A DNA stretch of 64,000 bases from positions 24,261,401 through 24,325,400 of the forward strand of contig NC_087252.1 of assembly GCF_037042905.1 (NCBI RefSeq). Reading direction: 5' to 3'. This document shows positions 59,281 through 64,000 of this stretch, piece by piece. A program made the position numbers and the translations under genes. The notes under the pieces are model-generated. The model was not told the origin of the DNA. It did not search any database and was given only the letters and a program-made list of their open reading frames with translations. Source of the stretch: Lytechinus pictus (lineage: Eukaryota; Echinodermata; Echinoidea; Temnopleuroida; Toxopneustidae). Position 1 is the stretch's first letter, and each line of letters begins with the position of its first letter.

Positions 59281-59705
59281 GGCGACCGCACACCTTACGA
59301 TTGGTCTGCTACCCGATTTCAGAATAAAATGTAGTAGAATTTGATGCTAATATCGAGACATGGAATATCTTACTGTGTAATGTTCTAAATCATCGTACGA
59401 ATACCTATGTTCAAATCTGTGACTATGCTATCATCCTTAGAATAAAAGCGAATGTAATATCTAGTCGTAGTGACGTCAATCACGTCATAGCAGTCGTACG
59501 ATTGGCTACGATTTGAAACTAATTTGGCCTTTACTCCAGAATAAAGGCTTGCAATCTTTCAAAATGATTATATTAGTATTCTTTCAATTGATTTTTACCT
59601 CAAATAAAATGATACATTTATGTTCCATTCACATTTTCAGAAAATGAGCAAAATGCGATTTGTTCCAAAATCGGATCGCGAACAGTCGTAAGGTGTGCGG
59701 TGGCC
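59281..59705. mobile_element. Harbinger-like MITE, GCGACCGCACACCTTACGA ends
   Basis: Starts AGGCGACCGCACACCTTACG and ends in the inverse AGGCCACCGCACACCTTACG. The interior has AGAATAAA and CGTACGATT words in both orientations. Confidence 0.7.
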
Positions 59706-61145
59706 TCTTTTATGCAAAAGCCAAAGTACAGGATGCCTTTGAGTTTGGGAACTATTGCAGGAATACTTCTCAGGGAGTGGAGAAAGGGTATTGTGTCCAG
59801 GCAAACGAGCACCCGGAGGTAGTCTGCTGTGCAAACCCTTTACTTGAGTTTAAGGGTTCTGAAATTGAAACATAAAATTTAAACTGTGCTAGTCCATTGC
59901 GAAGGCTCACTTGTTGATCAAATTTTCAATCAGGGTCTGTGCCTGCAGACTAACAGCCTGGAGAGATTTCTCCACATTTTAGTACAGATCAACAGCAGAA
60001 TGTAATACATGAAGTATGTTTCATTAAAAAAAAAAAGGGTCTGCAACATGGAAGTAGTCTGTTTCTGTTTTGATTGTGAAAAGTGGCATCATGATGGCAT
60101 CATAATGAGATAAATATATGGATCAGTTGATACTTGATTTTCAGTCAGAATAAATTGTATCTTGTAAAGTATGTGCTCTGATCGAATCATTAATTTGTTG
60201 CTTCAAGATCCTGTGATTGCAAGTTCAGGTTTCTTAACTTGTAGGCTAGAAGTGTATGGCAAGCTACGAAATGCTGCAATTGGATTGACTATGATTCTCA
60301 TATTCAATCCAAATATTTCAAAGCAAAGATATATTGCTCTATACTTGTATTACAGTATAGAGTAGGACAGAGCCATAAACACAAATTGAAAAAAAAAATT
60401 ATCTGATGACATCATTACAGGAATAAAAGAACTTCAAACTTTTCAAGGTTTTTATGATAGACATCATAATTACTGATTAAAGATCAGGAAGCTATCTATA
60501 CATTCATTGTTACTCACAATCCAGCAATATAAACGATAGATAAATTATGATTAGAACCGTTTTTTTCAATAAAGTACAGCTACAGTACTTGCAACTTGGC
60601 CTGAGTCAATTTTCCAATTTACCCAGTAGGTAAAAATTATGGGCTATGCAGAAAGTGCAATGTATAGCAATGCCAATACTATTCTGTTCTAAAGTTGATC
60701 TGTAAAATCTTTAATAATAGTCCAGTTCATGCTTTGTATTCACTACGGTTCTCTTTTTTTTAATGAAGTGAAGACTTTTTATACAGCCCCCAAAATATCA
60801 AACAAATCGGCAAAACAAATAAAACACCATACAATGAGTAACAATACTTTGTTCTAGTGTAAAAATGAAGTGTACATGTATACGGTATAAGAATGTTTTA
60901 AAGGTGTTTTTAACACTTCATGTAGCTTTCAGAATGCCTCTTCTGCTTCTGGATAGATAATATAAATATTGATGATGTTTGCCAACATGAACTTTTTGTT
61001 CTTGGTTTCGTGATAACGATGTGGTTGTGTGGGTTGTGTGTCGCAATATTGAATGGATGTTTAATAGTCCAGGGCTCTTTGCATGTAAGCCTGTGGAAGT
61101 GAGTCATATACAGTACACCCACCATCAGTTGACCATATTACTGAA
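59706..61145. other. Intergenic or intronic, nothing recognised
   Basis: AT-rich, no repeat ends or coding motif found. Confidence 0.35.
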
Positions 61146-61395
61146 AGGAAAGAAAGAGAGAGAGAGAGACAGAAAGAGAGAGCGAGGGAGATAATTTAGA
61201 GGGTGTGTGTACTAAAGAGACAAGGACAGAGAGAGTGAGCGAGACAAATTTCGAGGTGTGAACAAAGAGATAACTGACAAATATAGATAGAGAGAGAGAA
61301 TGATAAATTTAGAGATATGTACATGTATGTATTAAAGAGAGAGACACAAAGAGACAGGGAGACAGAAAGAGAGAGAAGAGGGGGGGGGGGAGAAA
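61146..61395. repeat. GA-rich simple repeat
   Basis: Imperfect AGAGAG tracts ending in a G-run at about 61380-61390. Confidence 0.85.
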
Positions 61396-61580
61396 ACAAC
61401 TTCCATGCTTAATAGGGTAATGAGTGTAGATTGTTTGGCAATTGGGATAAAGAATTAAAGAAGAATCGGACACAATTGATTCTGTTATAAGTCAAAATTT
61501 GTCAATTTGTTGTTTGCATAAATTTGCCCTGTATGGTTTATGAAAGAGGGCATTTGGTAAACCTTAACCCCAAGACTCCA

Positions 61581-61739
61581 GGGCCCCATAGCACAAAAGG
61601 TACTATTATGGTAACTTTGCCATCCAATGGTAACTACCATGGTAATGCTGATCACCAACCAATCAAAATCAAGGATTCCAGACAAGTTACCATTTGATGC
61701 CAAAGTTACCATAATGGTAACTTTTATGCATCGGGTCCC
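61581..61739. mobile_element. Palindromic MITE just upstream of the CIC exon
   Basis: Starts GGGCCCCATAGCACAAAAGG and ends, inverted, GGGACCCGATGCATAAAAGT. TTACCATTATGGTAAC-like and ATGGTAAC words are repeated. It ends 57 bp before the splice acceptor. Confidence 0.7.
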
Positions 61740-61796
61740 AGGACTGAGTAAATGACCTTCTAAATTATTTTTCTTTTGTGTGTAATTTTCTTACAG

Positions 61797-63515
61797 ATCA
61801 CAAGATGAATGGGAAGAAAGACAGAAGCAGGCGGAACAAAAAATCAGAATCCCCAGCGACCCCGGCAACCCCAGACTCCAACCCAGGAAGGACCAGAAGA
61901 ACAAAGCTCTCCAAAGACGAAGATGCAACAGATGACTTTGTGAGGCACAAAAAGTTACGGAACGCCAGCAGGAATGGAAGCAGAATGGCAGTGTCCAGTG
62001 ATTCGGGGACCAGTGAGCCGTCATCGTCAGGAGCAAGTACACCAAGGCCTGGTTCCCTTGAAATCCCTATAAGAGAGACAAGTACAGAATCATCTCCTGT
62101 AGGGGAGGTCCAAGAACTGCCAAAAGGGAAAGGAGAAGTGGTATCAAAGAGGTTGGTTGTTAATAGTGATATTGTAAGTGCCAGGACTACAGAATCACGG
62201 CAAATGGTGCAAACGGTTACTGAAGTTAAGAGCATGGCTGAAGTGGTCCAGGATAGTGAAGATGATGAAGAAACGGACAGCGCCCTCTCTGGGGATGATG
62301 AAGCCATGCAGTCAGAGTCAATGAATGAGCCAGTATCTGCCTTGACTCCTGTCAGGACTGGTGTGAAGAGGCCGGGAGAGTTCCCAGAGTCTGCTACACC
62401 CCAGAAGAAGCTAGCTGTTGATGCCAAAGAATTGGAAGGCCAGAGGGTACTGGCGAGAAGGGGTGAAGCATTTTCTCCTGGAATAATCAAACTTGTAAAA
62501 AAGAAGAGCATTGGTGTGTTGTTTGAAGGGGACCAGGGCCTTACTATGTTCAATGATGTTATGGACTCAGATCAGATTTGTATTGTCAGTGATAAAGTGC
62601 CTCCAGTGAACACACTGAGTAATGGGTCCAAAGTATGTGTCCAGAGAGACGGCAAAGGACAGTATTTTGAGGCCTTTGTCAGGGAAATGAGACCAAACTC
62701 CATTTATCAAATTGTTATGGCTTCTCAGTTACGAGAAGGCTCAAGTAGCAGTTCTGAAGACATGACAGTCCCTCTTTGGAAGCTGAGGATGTTACGACCT
62801 CCGTGGCAGAACCCTCCCTCTGGACCTGTTCAAACTCCTGGTGCAATTGCCAGACAGCTGACATACAGTCCCTTTGAATCCAAGAATGAATCTATTCCAC
62901 TGCCTAATCTGCACTTTGACTTGCATAAAGTGACACCTCCAGAACAGAAGACACTTTCGGATCGACTTGTCCAAGACAGGAATGTCTTTATCCGTGACAG
63001 GCACTTGAGTGGTGAAAGGAGAGTTCAGTTGCCTCTGGAGGATATTGGGTCAGATGACGAGCTCAAGAACTTTGACAGGCCCCTGGAATTCCGTGGACGA
63101 CCAACACTTACTCCAGGAACAACTGGTACGTCCACCCCTGGTTCTCTCTACTCTCCTTTTGAGAGCAGCCTGGCTCGATTACCTACCAGCTATTCAAATC
63201 GCAAAAGACACATCAGCAGTGCCAGTAACGCATCAACCATCTCCATTGGTAGCACCCATTCCCTGACACCTCCACCAAAGTACAAGAAGGGTGAAGTCAT
63301 CTGCAACGCCAATGGAGTCCGCAAGAAGTTCAACGGTAAGCAGTGGCGACGACTGTGCTCCAGGGAAGGATGCAACAAGGAGTCCCAGAGACGTGGTTAC
63401 TGCTCTCGACATCTTTCCATGCAGGGTAAGGACCTGACAGGGGAAGCATCTTCTGGCCAGGAGCAGGACTGGGACAGTGACTCAAGGTGTTCAAGTGCCA
63501 GGACTGTCCGCACAG
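61797..63515 (+). CDS. CIC: Capicua (CIC) large internal or early exon, partial gene
   Basis: Capicua is an HMG-box transcriptional repressor acting downstream of receptor tyrosine kinase/ERK signalling. Acceptor TTTCTTACAG ends at 61796 and donor CACAG|GTAAG lies at 63515/63516. The exon enters with two bases completing a codon, so an upstream coding exon is expected, although ATG 61805 could serve as a start (570 codons to the donor). It is Ser/Thr/Pro-rich with acidic runs. At about residues 215-335 is a domain like DUF4819 of long capicua isoforms ([18 protein letters not shown]-like strands, [33 protein letters not shown]). At about 500-535 is the capicua signature [20 protein letters not shown] then [11 protein letters not shown], with Cys and His that could bind zinc. 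The HMG box and C1 motif are not in the window and should lie downstream. Confidence 0.85.
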
Positions 63516-64000
63516 GTAAGATGGCTGATTATCATATACAATCCTACACCCAATTTGCACCTCACAGAAAATCCCTGAAAAATCACAAGCAAATAATCCC
63601 ATGCATGGAATATGTGTGTAATGGATTTGTCTGAAATGTTGATGTGATTTCTAACTCCCACTGGCTAAAATTTGAAGTCTGTGGCACCTTTGGCTATAGG
63701 TATGATATTTCTTTTTAATAGGCGAGACTAAAGATTTTTTTTTATATTTAAAGGGAAAGAGTGACATTTAGAGGTTTAATGCAAGCGCATCAATTTGTTT
63801 ATTTCAATTATTAATCTCTTAAAAATAGGGGATTCCCTCCTTGTGCTCCTGCACGATCATATTTCTTAGGCTTGGCTTACGTTTTTTTATAACTAATATC
63901 TTGGTAGTTCCGGGTTTTCTCTGTGGATTGATACTTGCACAGAGTATGCAGCAAGTAATAGAACAATGAAGAAGGCCAAACTGATTTACACATTTAATTT
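63516..64000 (+). other. CIC: Start of the following CIC intron
   Basis: Reading-through frame stops at 63634. AT-rich with GGCGAGACTAAAG (63721), which resembles the edge of the GTCTCGCC dispersed repeat. No further exon before the window ends. Confidence 0.5.

Noticed and set aside
59618-59875. Frames at 59618-59875 on both strands
   Set aside because: They straddle the right end of a MITE and have no recognisable domain.
1-64000. CRISPR array or prokaryotic operon structure
   Set aside because: Split genes, SINEs, LINE tails and MITEs show animal DNA; tandem units found are contiguous or irregular, with no repeat-spacer pattern.

Overview
The window looks like animal nuclear DNA, AT-rich, intron-rich and crowded with transposon debris. 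The two host genes recognised (fibrillarin and a capicua-type long exon), the dispersed-repeat style (tRNA-derived SINEs, G-run hAT MITEs, repeats opening with TTTGTCTCGCCTGCAT, frequent TAGGCCTA) and the low gene density suggest a marine invertebrate deuterostome, most likely an echinoderm. The taxon is an inference, not something read directly from the sequence.

Layout. 1-2464: intergenic, with a CpG-rich stretch at the left edge. 2465-4552: a hAT element with an exact 8-bp target duplication and a frameshifted transposase remnant. 4553-11714: intergenic DNA packed with MITEs, simple repeats and a near-perfect 66-bp-arm palindrome. 11715-28440: the fibrillarin gene (FBL) on the minus strand, ten coding exons that join in frame to 315 codons; its introns hold LINE tails, MITEs and a TTAA-flanked fold-back element. 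28440-38450: intergenic repeats, including a degenerate GAAAGACC element just upstream of FBL, a 160-bp tandem array and a heat-shock-element/TATA module that may be a solo LTR. 38450-52070: a 13.6-kb interval bounded by inverted, internally tandem repeats. Inside it lies a complete PIF/Harbinger transposon (41285-47867) with two convergent, multi-exon, apparently intact genes (MADF/BESS DNA-binding partner and DDE transposase), itself inserted in a different Harbinger-like element. 52250-53930: more MITEs. 54000-55300: CpG-rich, CCAAT-box-rich promoter-like DNA. 61797-63515: a large capicua (CIC) exon on the plus strand, the gene continuing beyond the right edge.

How the parts fit. FBL and CIC are unrelated host genes (rRNA 2'-O-methylation; HMG-box repression). 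The most coherent system in the window is the Harbinger transposon: a DDE transposase and an MADF/BESS partner transcribed towards each other, perfect 20-bp terminal inverted repeats, and dense subterminal AACTCG motifs at both ends that could be the partner's binding sites. All splice joins in the three spliced genes were derived by hand from GT/AG sites and reading-frame continuity; they agree in phase but have not been tested against transcripts.
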